Assembly: GCA_947306185.1 (NCBI GenBank) | Contig: CAMZFU010000029.1 | Span: forward strand, 1-13,548 | Direction of reading: 5' to 3' | DNA length: 13,548 nucleotides | From: an uncultured Pseudomonadota bacterium | Lineage (GTDB): Bacteria; Pseudomonadota; Alphaproteobacteria; Rs-D84 | Shown: positions 1-5,930 of the stretch, in pieces | Layout of the letters: every line of letters starts with the position of its first letter | How positions within the stretch are numbered: position 1 is the first letter of the stretch | Translations under genes and position numbers: made by a program | The notes under the pieces: model-generated | What the model saw: only the letters and a program-made list of their open reading frames with translations | Told to the model about the DNA's origin: nothing | The model's database searches: none

Positions 1-2
1 TA

Positions 3-155
3 ATTCGCGTTGATTTGCCACCGCGTACCGATGAAGGTGCCGAAGACACCGAAAAAACACGTACAATTGTTTCAGAACTTATGGGCAAAAAACCGGAGTT
101 TAGGTTCCGCTTTATCACTGAACACGCCCAATTTGTGAAAGATTTATTCGTATAA
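3..155 (+). CDS. parE: Type IIA DNA topoisomerase subunit B (ParE-like), C-terminal fragment
   Basis: Only the last 50 codons lie in the window; the reading frame starts at base 3 and ends at TAA 153-155. The tail contains SELMGKKPEFRFRFITEHAQ and closes with FVKDLFV. The pattern LMGKKPE-RFRFI-E-A-FV-DL is the usual ending of bacterial ParE/GyrB B subunits, and the RFRFI form is closer to topoisomerase IV ParE than to GyrB. The family supplies the ATPase half of the enzyme that decatenates daughter chromosomes (ParE) or supercoils DNA (GyrB); the C-terminal part belongs to the TOPRIM half that contacts the A subunit. The ATPase domain is outside the window, so ParE versus GyrB is an inference. 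No terminator is visible before the next gene on the same strand, 65 bases downstream. Confidence 0.68.
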   Translation: MRVDLPPRTDEGAEDTEKTRTIVSELMGKKPEFRFRFITEHAQFVKDLFV

Positions 156-220
156 CCTGGCCCACATTTTTGTTGATATTATAAGGTTTACGTGTTAAAC
201 GATATTCAAAAAGACATATA

Positions 221-760
221 ATGGAACCAGATATAAAGCCTCTTGTATTAACACATAACGATATAACCTATGATGGTAAAACCACGTTTTATTACCGTGA
301 TGTAGAAATCGGACATCGAAAAAGTACAATTGATAATTTTACATTATTACAAAAACTGATTTATAAAGAATTCAAAATTATAATAACAGAAATACAAATA
401 ACAACAACCGCAACATACGCAGATAAAAATGGTGAATATGTTCGCACATCTGCCACACCCCGAGGTGAAATCGTTACCCCATCCCCAGAACACGGATATA
501 ACGTATGCTGTCGTGTAAAATTTGCCAATGACACATTGGGCGAATGGATACATCACCGTACAAGTTCCAGCAAAGACGGAGGCGCAGTGTACTGTGCACA
601 ACATGTAATAAATGACGCCATCAATATTCCAAAATTTCGCGCATCATTATGTGGCATCGCCAATGAACACAAATGGATACATAAAATAAAAAAATTATCT
701 TTAAACCTCTCTCATTTCAATCTATCTCTGCAACTCACATTAAGTGGACGTATAAAATAA
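221..760 (+). CDS. Hypothetical protein, 179 aa
   Basis: I do not recognise this protein. It is an open frame of 179 codons starting at ATG 221, the only credible start after an in-frame stop at 182-184. There is no clear Shine-Dalgarno sequence ahead of it (AAAAAGACATATA). No signal peptide or membrane segment is visible. The first 60 residues are rich in beta-branched residues and Thr (IIITEIQITTTATY). The middle holds a Cys pair, NVCCRVKF (about residues 95-102), then GEWIHHRTSS and GGAVYCAQHVI, where Cys and His are concentrated. The C-terminus is basic and Leu/Ser-rich. The Cys/His cluster could bind metal, but no known motif spacing fits. Codon use resembles its neighbours, so it looks like a real native gene. 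It lies in the same direction as the topoisomerase fragment and the next orphan, in a region free of other genes. Confidence 0.6.
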   Translation: MEPDIKPLVLTHNDITYDGKTTFYYRDVEIGHRKSTIDNFTLLQKLIYKEFKIIITEIQITTTATYADKNGEYVRTSATPRGEIVTPSPEHGYNVCCRVKFANDTLGEWIHHRTSSSKDGGAVYCAQHVINDAINIPKFRASLCGIANEHKWIHKIKKLSLNLSHFNLSLQLTLSGRIK

Positions 761-848
761 TTATATAACGATGATTTGTTTATACCATTGACTTTTCTGA
801 TATTTGGTTTAACATTACCATCCGTTTGTGATAAAAACGGAGGACAAA

Positions 849-1277
849 ATGGCAAAAACATCGTCATATAAAAATAAGGACACATATATTATAAACCCAA
901 ATAACCCAATAGAATATCTTCCAGTAAAGGGTGTGATAGTATCCGTAGTCAAGAAAAATGGCCGGGCTATAAAGGGAAAAAAGAACCAAAAAATCGTTTT
1001 CAATACCCAATTTGCATCCTCTTGTGTAGAACGCATGTTACGAGACTATGAACTTTTAACGCCAATACTTGGTGACGGAGCAAAACAAATTATTATATAC
1101 AAATCAAAACATGGTGAACCAGTTATGTCTTTATTTGCGATGAAAGAAATCGCCACACATACACACGTGTGGGATAACGTAGACGCAGACGCATTGCTGA
1201 ACGATGCCAACAAAGTAATTGAAAAACGCAACAAATTAATCCAACAGGCAAAAGAACAATTCCATGTAAAGAAATAA
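849..1277 (+). CDS. Hypothetical protein, 142 aa
   Basis: Unrecognised protein. The start at ATG 849 is set by a strong Shine-Dalgarno sequence GGAGG (839-843) five bases upstream; a GTG in frame at 828 would precede that site and is rejected. The product is soluble and basic. Residues 1-50 carry many Lys (SVVKKNGRAIKGKKNQK). Residues 55-110 look like a folded alpha/beta core (CVERMLRDYELLTPIL, KQIIIYKSKHGEPVMSLFAMKEI, THTHVW). Residues 112-142 are a charged amphipathic helix (ALLNDANKVIEKRNKLIQQAKEQF) able to form a coiled coil. The Lys-rich N-terminus suggests nucleic-acid or ribosome contact, but this is only inference. A TTGACT at 788-793 could be a -35 element, without a good -10. The gene ends seven bases before a hairpin terminator and is convergent with dnaA. 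Confidence 0.68.
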   Translation: MAKTSSYKNKDTYIINPNNPIEYLPVKGVIVSVVKKNGRAIKGKKNQKIVFNTQFASSCVERMLRDYELLTPILGDGAKQIIIYKSKHGEPVMSLFAMKEIATHTHVWDNVDADALLNDANKVIEKRNKLIQQAKEQFHVKK

Positions 1278-1283
1278 AAAACA

Positions 1284-1308
1284 CCCGATTTTATCGGGAT
1301 TTTTTTTA
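1284..1308 (+). terminator. Rho-independent terminator between convergent genes
   Basis: A 6-bp stem CCCGAT (1284-1289) with ATCGGG (1293-1298), a 3-base loop and a T tract from 1300. An A tract at 1276-1281 on the other side gives the same hairpin a T tract when read leftwards, so it can also stop transcription on the opposite strand, 12 bases past the dnaA stop codon. Confidence 0.85.
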
Positions 1309-1319
1309 GAAATAATCAG

Positions 1320-2600
1320 TTATTTGTATTCTTCTATCAATTGGGCAATTTGGGCAGACATAACCAAATCAGTATCTTTCAATTTTTCTATACGTTCAAT
1401 GGCATACATAACCGTCGCATGATCGCGCCCACCAACATAAGAACCAATTTCACACAACGACATTCCTGTTACATTTTTCAACACAACCATCATCATTTGA
1501 CGCGCCAAGACCAATGCACGCGAACGACCGTTCCCACAAACCGCATCATACGACACACCCAATTTTTCACACATAGAACGAACCATCGTAATTGGTGATT
1601 TAGATTTCTTTAACGTATCCGCCAATAATTTTTCAATAATTGTTTCATTAATCGCACCATCCATCAATTCGCAATATGCACGGATTTTATTTACAATACC
1701 TGATATTACATGGCCGTCAGACATAATACGACCCGCAATCATATCTGCAATCTTTTCATCAACACCGGCATTTATAAACATAGCACGACGAACCGCACGT
1801 GACGGCGCCACAATATCAGCAACCAACCCAGACGCCAACAATGATTGTAATCTGTGATCAAACCCAGATAAATTCCCGGGGGCTGCATTCGCCGTCAAAA
1901 CAATATTTTTACCCGCGTCACGTAAATCAATAATCAATTGAACAAATTCTTCACATGTTGCACGTTTACCCGCCAAGACCTGAACATCATCCAAAATAAA
2001 TGTGTCACAATTACGGCAATAATCTTTAAATGCGAATATTGTTCTGTCGTGTAAAGCACGCGCAAATTCAGAAATAAATTGTGAACCAGACATCATTACA
2101 ACACGACCGTTAAATGCATTACTGATACAATTCGCCAACATTGTTTTGCCACACCCCGCAGGACCATATATAAACAAAGGCGAAAATGTTGCGGTACCCG
2201 CCGCCATTTTCTTACAGGCAGACAACACAAACGCATTTTCTTCAGAGACAATAAAGGCATCAAAATCACCGGTGCCTTTTGTATCAGCAACCGGTGCAGA
2301 ATATGTTTGCGCGTTATTGTCATTTGCGGTTTTGCGAATAACATTGGCACACGATGCAACATTCACATTTACCGTCAACCCGTATTCACCTGCAACAGAT
2401 GACAAAACATTGGCATACGTCGCATTAACAAAATCTGCGGTAAATTGATTTGGTGCACTTATGATTAAGCAATTATCAGAAATATTAAAGGCAAGTGGCG
2501 CAATCCAAGCAGAAAAACCGGCCGCATCCATTCTGGTGGCTAACACGTTTTTGATTGCGTCCACCGAAACAACCTGTTTTGTAGCAACTGTCGCCTGCAT
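1320..2600 (-). CDS. dnaA: Divergent chromosomal replication initiator DnaA
   Basis: DnaA binds DnaA boxes at oriC and, as an ATP-dependent oligomer, opens DNA and loads helicase. This protein has 426 aa with all domains. Domain I (about 28-70) carries FSAWIAPL and APNQFTADFV. AAA+ Walker A is GPAGCGKT (146-153) and Walker B is FILDDVQVLAGK (201-212). The domain IV helix-turn-helix has GGRDHATVMYAIERI (390-404), and Arg359 aligns with the minor-groove arginine R399 of E. coli. Odd points: the arginine finger (E. coli R285, in SRF) is Leu254 in HRLQSLLASGL, and sensor II (E. coli R334, in NVRELEGAL) aligns without gaps to His297 in DGHVISGIV. The P-loop lacks the usual GLGKT form. The start at 2600 is chosen because AAGGAAGGGG lies seven bases upstream; a GTG at 2657 has no such site. 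It is most likely the genome's real DnaA, evolving fast; a paralogue remains possible. Confidence 0.9.
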   Translation of the reverse strand: MQATVATKQVVSVDAIKNVLATRMDAAGFSAWIAPLAFNISDNCLIISAPNQFTADFVNATYANVLSSVAGEYGLTVNVNVASCANVIRKTANDNNAQTYSAPVADTKGTGDFDAFIVSEENAFVLSACKKMAAGTATFSPLFIYGPAGCGKTMLANCISNAFNGRVVMMSGSQFISEFARALHDRTIFAFKDYCRNCDTFILDDVQVLAGKRATCEEFVQLIIDLRDAGKNIVLTANAAPGNLSGFDHRLQSLLASGLVADIVAPSRAVRRAMFINAGVDEKIADMIAGRIMSDGHVISGIVNKIRAYCELMDGAINETIIEKLLADTLKKSKSPITMVRSMCEKLGVSYDAVCGNGRSRALVLARQMMMVVLKNVTGMSLCEIGSYVGGRDHATVMYAIERIEKLKDTDLVMSAQIAQLIEEYK

Positions 2601-2638
2601 GCCGTTTCCCCTTCCTTTGGTCAAAAGAGTTTCCTGCC

Positions 2639-2652
2639 GGTGCAAGGTGCAA
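2639..2652 (-). repeat. Tandem TTGCACC repeat in the dnaA leader
   Basis: Two head-to-tail copies of the 7-mer GGTGCAA on the plus strand (2639-2645 and 2646-2652), i.e. TTGCACC twice when read towards dnaA, 39-52 bases before its start codon. A GGTG just upstream in the transcript can pair with either CACC, giving two alternative short hairpins. Confidence 0.5.
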
Positions 2653-2676
2653 AACACACCTGCATAAAAACACTAA

Positions 2677-2682
2677 ATTATA
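2677..2682 (-). promoter_or_regulatory. Putative -10 element of dnaA promoter
   Basis: A perfect TATAAT on the minus strand, 76 bases before the dnaA start codon, which would give a leader of about 70 bases. No good -35 hexamer lies 16-18 bases further upstream (CTTATC at best), so the assignment rests on the -10 match and its position. Confidence 0.4.
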
Positions 2683-2914
2683 CCGAACAACCATTTTCCG
2701 ATAAGATTTAGTATTTATTTATGTACCCTACTCTCAACTCTCTTTCCGATTATTATTTAGTTAAACTACCTTTCCTTCCAATCAGAACTTGATAACCTAT
2801 CTGATTACGTCAAACAATTTATAAAATTGATTTTCATTTGCAACAAAATGTTAATGACTTTTTTCAAATTTATTTTTTGACGCCGATTCGGTTTTTTCCT
2901 AGTTTTCTGCCTTT

Positions 2915-2935
2915 TGTATATACACTGTATATACA
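2915..2935. promoter_or_regulatory. Paired palindromic sites, operator-like
   Basis: The perfect 10-bp palindrome TGTATATACA occurs twice (2915-2924 and 2926-2935), separated by one base, so the centres are 11 bp apart, about one helical turn on the same DNA face. The pair starts ten bases past the dprA stop codon and lies upstream of dnaA. It has the layout of tandem sites for a dimeric DNA-binding protein. As RNA it could also fold into an AU-only hairpin, but no T tract follows, so a terminator is unlikely. Confidence 0.5.
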
Positions 2936-2944
2936 TATTTTTCA

Positions 2945-3958
2945 TTAAACACGAACATATCCAGAATCGCATTTTCTAATTAAACCTTGCAATTCTAATA
3001 TGACCAATTCACGTTTAATTTCCACAATATTTTTTCCGACAACATCTGCCAATACAGATTCGGAAACAGGTATCGTTCCTATTTTATCCAAAATCTCGTT
3101 TTCAGATTTCGATTTTTTTGTATTCGTTTGCAACATTTCTTCATCACCAAAGAAATCTTGGACCCCTTGGCATAAAATCGCTGTCCCAGACCGAATCAGT
3201 GAATTTGGTCCTGCACCCCGGGAATCTGCCGGATGTGATGGTATCGCATATATCTGACGTCCATATTGAATTGCAAAACCAGCTGTTTTCATACTGCCCG
3301 ATTTAGAATCAGCCTCTGACAATATCAATTTCCGACCAATTCCGGCGATAATACGATTCCTTTGCACGAAATTTGTTCCCTTGGGGACAAATCCAACCGG
3401 CATATCACTAACTATCACACCCCGTTCCAATATTTCGTAATACAAAGATTCATTTTCCAATGGCCATATATAATCGACACCACCCGCCAAAACCGCAATA
3501 GTATTCGCGTTTCCGGGGGCAATTAATGCACCACGGTGCGCGGCATAATCTGTACCAATTGCCATTCCCGACACAACCGATATTTTATGTTCAGCAAAGG
3601 CCTTGGCAATATCCGCAACAAAATCCATTCCTGTGGCTGTTGCGTGGCGCGTTCCAACAATTGCGACCGATTCGCATGACAGTGTAGCGATATTACCGCG
3701 CGCCGTTAAAACAGGCGGGTGATTCTTTATTTTGCGCAAATCTTTCGGGTACCGTACATCATCATCAAATATAAACTCTATATTCAAACGTGCCGCGTTA
3801 TCTATCTCACGTGCCACTGCATCACGCAAATCATCATTCGGCGCCAACGAACCAACAACTGCATGCACATTTCCAAACTTGGACATTAAATTATTGTACG
3901 ACACCGGCCCGATTCCTGGCGAACGCAATACCAATAAATGTTCAAATAAATCTTTCAT
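2945..3958 (-). CDS. dprA: DNA processing protein DprA (Smf)
   Basis: DprA binds incoming single-stranded DNA in the cytoplasm and loads RecA onto it during natural transformation; the gene is also widely kept in non-transformable bacteria. The 337-aa protein has an N-terminal helix-hairpin-helix-like stretch (LRSPGIGPVSYNNLMSKFG, 11-29) and a Rossmann core with VAIVGTRHATATG (98-110), SGMAIGTDYAAHRGAL (130-145), VLAGGVDYIWP (156-166) and QRNRIIAG (199-206). A C-terminal winged-helix module (about 285-337, ILDKIG to GYVRV) completes the three-part architecture. The start at ATG 3958 matches family N-termini; an in-frame TTG at 4009 would place the upstream terminator inside the gene and is rejected. 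There is no Shine-Dalgarno sequence, and a TATAAT only 16-21 bases upstream suggests a very short leader. In many Alphaproteobacteria dprA follows plsY; here one gene intervenes. Confidence 0.93.
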   Translation of the reverse strand: MKDLFEHLLVLRSPGIGPVSYNNLMSKFGNVHAVVGSLAPNDDLRDAVAREIDNAARLNIEFIFDDDVRYPKDLRKIKNHPPVLTARGNIATLSCESVAIVGTRHATATGMDFVADIAKAFAEHKISVVSGMAIGTDYAAHRGALIAPGNANTIAVLAGGVDYIWPLENESLYYEILERGVIVSDMPVGFVPKGTNFVQRNRIIAGIGRKLILSEADSKSGSMKTAGFAIQYGRQIYAIPSHPADSRGAGPNSLIRSGTAILCQGVQDFFGDEEMLQTNTKKSKSENEILDKIGTIPVSESVLADVVGKNIVEIKRELVILELQGLIRKCDSGYVRV

Positions 3959-3973
3959 GATTATTACTATATT

Positions 3974-3979
3974 ATTATA
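3974..3979 (-). promoter_or_regulatory. Putative -10 element of dprA promoter
   Basis: TATAAT on the minus strand, 16-21 bases before the dprA ATG and downstream of the terminator of the preceding gene. It predicts a leader of around ten bases, in keeping with the missing Shine-Dalgarno sequence. No convincing -35 hexamer is visible (a T-rich tract occupies the place). Confidence 0.35.
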
Positions 3980-3995
3980 TTGAAAACTTTCGCAA

Positions 3996-4023
3996 GAAAA
4001 AACACCCAAACGGGTGTTTTTTT
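3996..4023 (-). terminator. Rho-independent terminator of the secreted-protein gene
   Basis: Perfect 7-bp stem AACACCC (4001-4007) with GGGTGTT (4012-4018) around an AAAC loop, with A and T tracts on both sides. On the minus strand it follows the stop codon of the 287-aa gene by 23 bases and ends before dprA, so dprA should need its own promoter. Confidence 0.87.
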
Positions 4024-4045
4024 GACATTTTCGATGATAACATCA

Positions 4046-4909
4046 TTACAAATTCAACAATACATCAAAATCAAACCTGGTACATTCATCGGATGTTTGA
4101 CCTGCTTTTTTCAAGTCCTCGCATTCTGTCTTCAATTTTTTCAAATCATTTGTAAATGATGTATAACGCGAATCGTTGTTCTTTTTCATAACCAACAATT
4201 GTGAACGCAATAATTCTGTTTCCGACAACTTTTCGTTCTTTTGACCTTGGACTTTGCCACCAATAAGTTTGTTTCCGAACAATTCCATGGCACCAACACC
4301 AATGGCCGCACCACCAACGGCACCACCAACGGTTGCCCATGTACGTCCAGATTTCTTGGCGTCCAAAATACGCTGTTTAAGGACATCTTCACTAAGCCAT
4401 GAACCGCAGTCAATTGTTTCACCCCATTGGAAATAACGGCTTCTCATATCGGCAACATCAATACGTGCATCCGCGGATTTAATATCAACCTTGGCAAAAC
4501 AAACATTGTTTTCTGGATTTTCAACATCTTCCTGCATCGTTGCATAACTGCTAGTATTGCTGTAACGAGATGCCCAAACAAATGTATTACCCACACCAAC
4601 ATTATTATTCATGCACGCTTCACGTTCTGCATCACGATTATTCTTTTTTTGTTCTTCGGCCGACGGCACAGGCGGAACGAAACCACCGTTTTGGATACTT
4701 GGTGAACGATCCACACTGCCCTCTGTGCTGATTGATACATCCGGTGTTGTTAATTGATTTTTAGACATAATACCCGCACGATCCTGTGAAGGTGCAAACT
4801 TGTTACTGTTGGCCATACCTAATGCGGCAACGCGCGGATCACGACCAGCCGCCGCCCCCGCAACCATAGGCAAAACCGCGAAACACAGAACAATAAAATG
4901 TTTTATCAT
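4046..4909 (-). CDS. Secreted glycine-zipper protein of unknown function, 287 aa
   Basis: Not a family I recognise. The start at ATG 4909 is set by AGGGAG six bases upstream; an in-frame ATG at 4924 precedes that site. Residues 1-21 form a Sec signal peptide (MIKHFIVLCFAVLPMVAGAAA), with cleavage near AGA-AA. The mature part has a disordered Ser/Pro/Asn-rich stretch (30-95), then a domain with Cys99, Cys137 and Cys168, and a glycine zipper TWATVGGAVGGAAIGVGAM (190-208) that could insert in a membrane. A charged helical tail (225-287) with Cys263 and Cys276 follows. Glycine zippers occur in outer-membrane lipoproteins and pore formers, but there is no lipobox. Location in periplasm or outer membrane is inference. 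It has its own extended -10 promoter, an overlapping palindrome and its own terminator, and sits between plsY and dprA, which are usually adjacent in related bacteria. Confidence 0.72.
   Translation of the reverse strand: MIKHFIVLCFAVLPMVAGAAAGRDPRVAALGMANSNKFAPSQDRAGIMSKNQLTTPDVSISTEGSVDRSPSIQNGGFVPPVPSAEEQKKNNRDAEREACMNNNVGVGNTFVWASRYSNTSSYATMQEDVENPENNVCFAKVDIKSADARIDVADMRSRYFQWGETIDCGSWLSEDVLKQRILDAKKSGRTWATVGGAVGGAAIGVGAMELFGNKLIGGKVQGQKNEKLSETELLRSQLLVMKKNNDSRYTSFTNDLKKLKTECEDLKKAGQTSDECTRFDFDVLLNL
4308..4331 (-). repeat. 12-bp tandem repeat encoding the glycine zipper
   Basis: Two exact copies of GCACCACCAACG on the plus strand (4308-4319, 4320-4331). On the coding strand they give two VGGA-type units of the glycine zipper, pointing to a recent in-frame duplication of 12 bases. 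Confidence 0.6.
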
Positions 4910-4922
4910 TAAAAACTCCCTC

Positions 4923-4940
4923 ATGTTACATCGGTAACAT
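4923..4940. promoter_or_regulatory. Palindromic operator-like site before the secreted-protein gene
   Basis: Perfect inverted repeat ATGTTAC - ATCG - GTAACAT (7-bp arms, 4-base centre). It begins at the last bases of the predicted -10 element and spans the expected transcription start, two bases upstream of the Shine-Dalgarno sequence. A protein bound here would block the promoter. Because the start of transcription would fall inside it, the intact hairpin would not be present in the mRNA, which favours a DNA operator. Confidence 0.5.
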
Positions 4941-4947
4941 TATATCA
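4939..4947 (-). promoter_or_regulatory. Extended -10 promoter of the secreted-protein gene
   Basis: On the minus strand TGATATAAT, i.e. a TGN extension followed by a perfect TATAAT, about 30 bases before the ATG at 4909. There is no good -35, as is usual for extended -10 promoters. Confidence 0.55.
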
Positions 4948-4989
4948 TAAAAAAGACCTAAATAAAAGCATAAACCATAAAAAGATTTG

Positions 4990-5577
4990 TTACTTTTTCC
5001 ACTTCCACACCAATTTCGATTCGGTTCCCCCAATAAGGCGCCCTATATTTTCCATATGTCGAACCAAGCATAACAAAGAACTTGCAAAAATCGCCAATCC
5101 AACGCCCCACCCAATTGCAAACCCCAATACGGATGCGACCAAGAAAACAACAATTCCACCAAGCGATGAATAACCAAATGAAAACACAACGATCAACCAA
5201 GTAATACCGCAAGCGATGAACAATAATGGATTTAATGCAAGCAATATTCCAAACAGGCACGAAACTCCCTTGCCACCACGAAATCCAAGCCATACCGGAA
5301 AGCAATGACCGAATACGGCCGCAAACCCACACCAGGCCGCCAGTATATCGCCACCAATATATCTGCCTAGTAAAACGGCAAAAATTGCTTTGAGCATATC
5401 CGCAATCCACACCAAACCGGCCATACGCAATCCACCTGCGCGCATTGCATTCGCGGCCCCTATGTTACCGCTGCCTACTTTGCGTAAATCTCCACGTCCA
5501 AACCAACGCGTAAAAAGCACACCAAACGGTATACTGCCCAATAAATATCCAATAATTATTCCAAATATGTATGACAT
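4990..5577 (-). CDS. plsY: Acyl-phosphate glycerol-3-phosphate acyltransferase PlsY
   Basis: PlsY is an inner-membrane enzyme that transfers an acyl group from acyl-phosphate to glycerol-3-phosphate, the first step of phospholipid synthesis, working with PlsX. The 195-aa protein is hydrophobic, with about seven membrane segments. All three conserved loops are present: GSGNIGAANAMR (35-46), GFRGGKGV (98-105) and HMENIGRLIGGTESK (174-188), plus the leading LLGSIPFG (12-19). The length is normal for the family. The start at ATG 5577 begins directly with the first membrane helix and has AAGGA about ten bases upstream; a longer in-frame version from 5673 would run into rpsT on the other strand. 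It is divergent from rpsT across 74 bases. The plsY-dprA neighbourhood known from Alphaproteobacteria is here broken by one gene. Confidence 0.95.
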   Translation of the reverse strand: MSYIFGIIIGYLLGSIPFGVLFTRWFGRGDLRKVGSGNIGAANAMRAGGLRMAGLVWIADMLKAIFAVLLGRYIGGDILAAWCGFAAVFGHCFPVWLGFRGGKGVSCLFGILLALNPLLFIACGITWLIVVFSFGYSSLGGIVVFLVASVLGFAIGWGVGLAIFASSLLCLVRHMENIGRLIGGTESKLVWKWKK

Positions 5578-5589
5578 TGTTATTTTTCC

Positions 5590-5617
5590 TTGATTTTGTG
5601 TTTGTTTTCTATAAAAT
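5590..5617 (+). promoter_or_regulatory. Putative rpsT promoter in the plsY-rpsT divergent region
   Basis: TTGATT (5590-5595), 16 bases, then TAAAAT (5612-5617), followed by the rpsT Shine-Dalgarno sequence at about 5640. The 74-base gap must also serve plsY in the other direction; a weak TTGTTT/TATAGA pair is seen there on the minus strand. Confidence 0.45.
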
Positions 5618-5651
5618 AACAGAAAACTAAAACAAATAAAAGGAAAATAAA

Positions 5652-5912
5652 GTGGCAAACCACAAATCATCAAAAAAAAGAATTTTGGTCACGGCCAAAA
5701 AGAATACGGTTAATACTGCGCGTCGTAGTGCCGTAAAAACAGAAAACAAAAAAGCATTAAAAGCAATCGCATCTGGCGATAAAGAAGCCGCGATAAAGGC
5801 TGTTCGTTCCGCAGAAAGCAAAATGATGAAAGCTGCGGGAAAAACGATGCCAAAAAAACGCGCTTCTCGTAAAGTTTCTCGTTTGACCAAGGCCGCCGCA
5901 AAATTGGCGTAA
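5652..5912 (+). CDS. rpsT: Small ribosomal subunit protein S20
   Basis: S20 binds 16S rRNA early in 30S assembly. The 86-aa sequence is typical in length and make-up: it opens MANHKSSKKRILVTAKKN and is almost wholly helical and very rich in Lys and Ala, with the family pattern TARRSAVKTENKKALKAI and a closing RASRKVSRLTKAAAKLA. The start is GTG at 5652, supported by AAGGA (5640-5644) seven bases upstream and by the conserved MANHKS N-terminus. The gene is a single transcription unit with its own promoter and a strong terminator. In several Alphaproteobacteria rpsT lies directly beside dnaA; here it is about 3 kb away, with plsY, a secreted-protein gene and dprA between them. Confidence 0.96.
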   Translation: MANHKSSKKRILVTAKKNTVNTARRSAVKTENKKALKAIASGDKEAAIKAVRSAESKMMKAAGKTMPKKRASRKVSRLTKAAAKLA

Positions 5913-5930
5913 TTGTGACAATGAAATTCT

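Larger units (their letters stand above)
2601..2944 (-). other. AT-rich dnaA upstream region (344 bp, no gene)
   Basis: This gene-free stretch separates the end of dprA from dnaA. Read towards dnaA it holds a pair of TGTATATACA palindromes just past the dprA stop, a long AT-rich stretch, a TATAAT at 2682-2677, a tandem TTGCACC repeat in the presumed leader (2652-2639) and the Shine-Dalgarno sequence. I searched by eye for DnaA boxes (TTATNCACA and its complement) and found none, so an origin cannot be supported from the sequence. No open frame with a ribosome-binding site is seen on either strand. Confidence 0.7.

Noticed and set aside
2601..2657. Longer DnaA starting at GTG 2657
   Set aside because: The Shine-Dalgarno AAGGAAGGGG lies downstream of that GTG and seven bases before ATG 2600; the extra 19 residues do not resemble a DnaA N-terminus.
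2881..2900. CCGATTCGG followed by T tract as terminator of dprA
   Set aside because: The loop would be a single base, and the T tract is on the plus strand, while dprA runs on the minus strand.
2926..2938. LexA (SOS) box, from the CTGTATATACA similarity to the E. coli site
   Set aside because: The right half is CAT rather than CAG, and alphaproteobacterial LexA usually uses GAAC/GTTC-type sites.
2601..2944. Chromosomal origin (oriC) beside dnaA
   Set aside because: AT-rich and in the right kind of place, but no DnaA box (TTATNCACA or complement) or repeated 9-mer cluster is visible; kept only as a question, not annotated.
3959..4009. Longer DprA starting at TTG 4009
   Set aside because: It would begin inside the hairpin terminator of the upstream gene, and the extra residues do not fit the family.
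4958..5410. 150-aa minus-strand open frame rich in Trp, Cys and Arg
   Set aside because: It lies within plsY in another frame; PlsY carries all family motifs, and the odd composition is that of a frame shadow.
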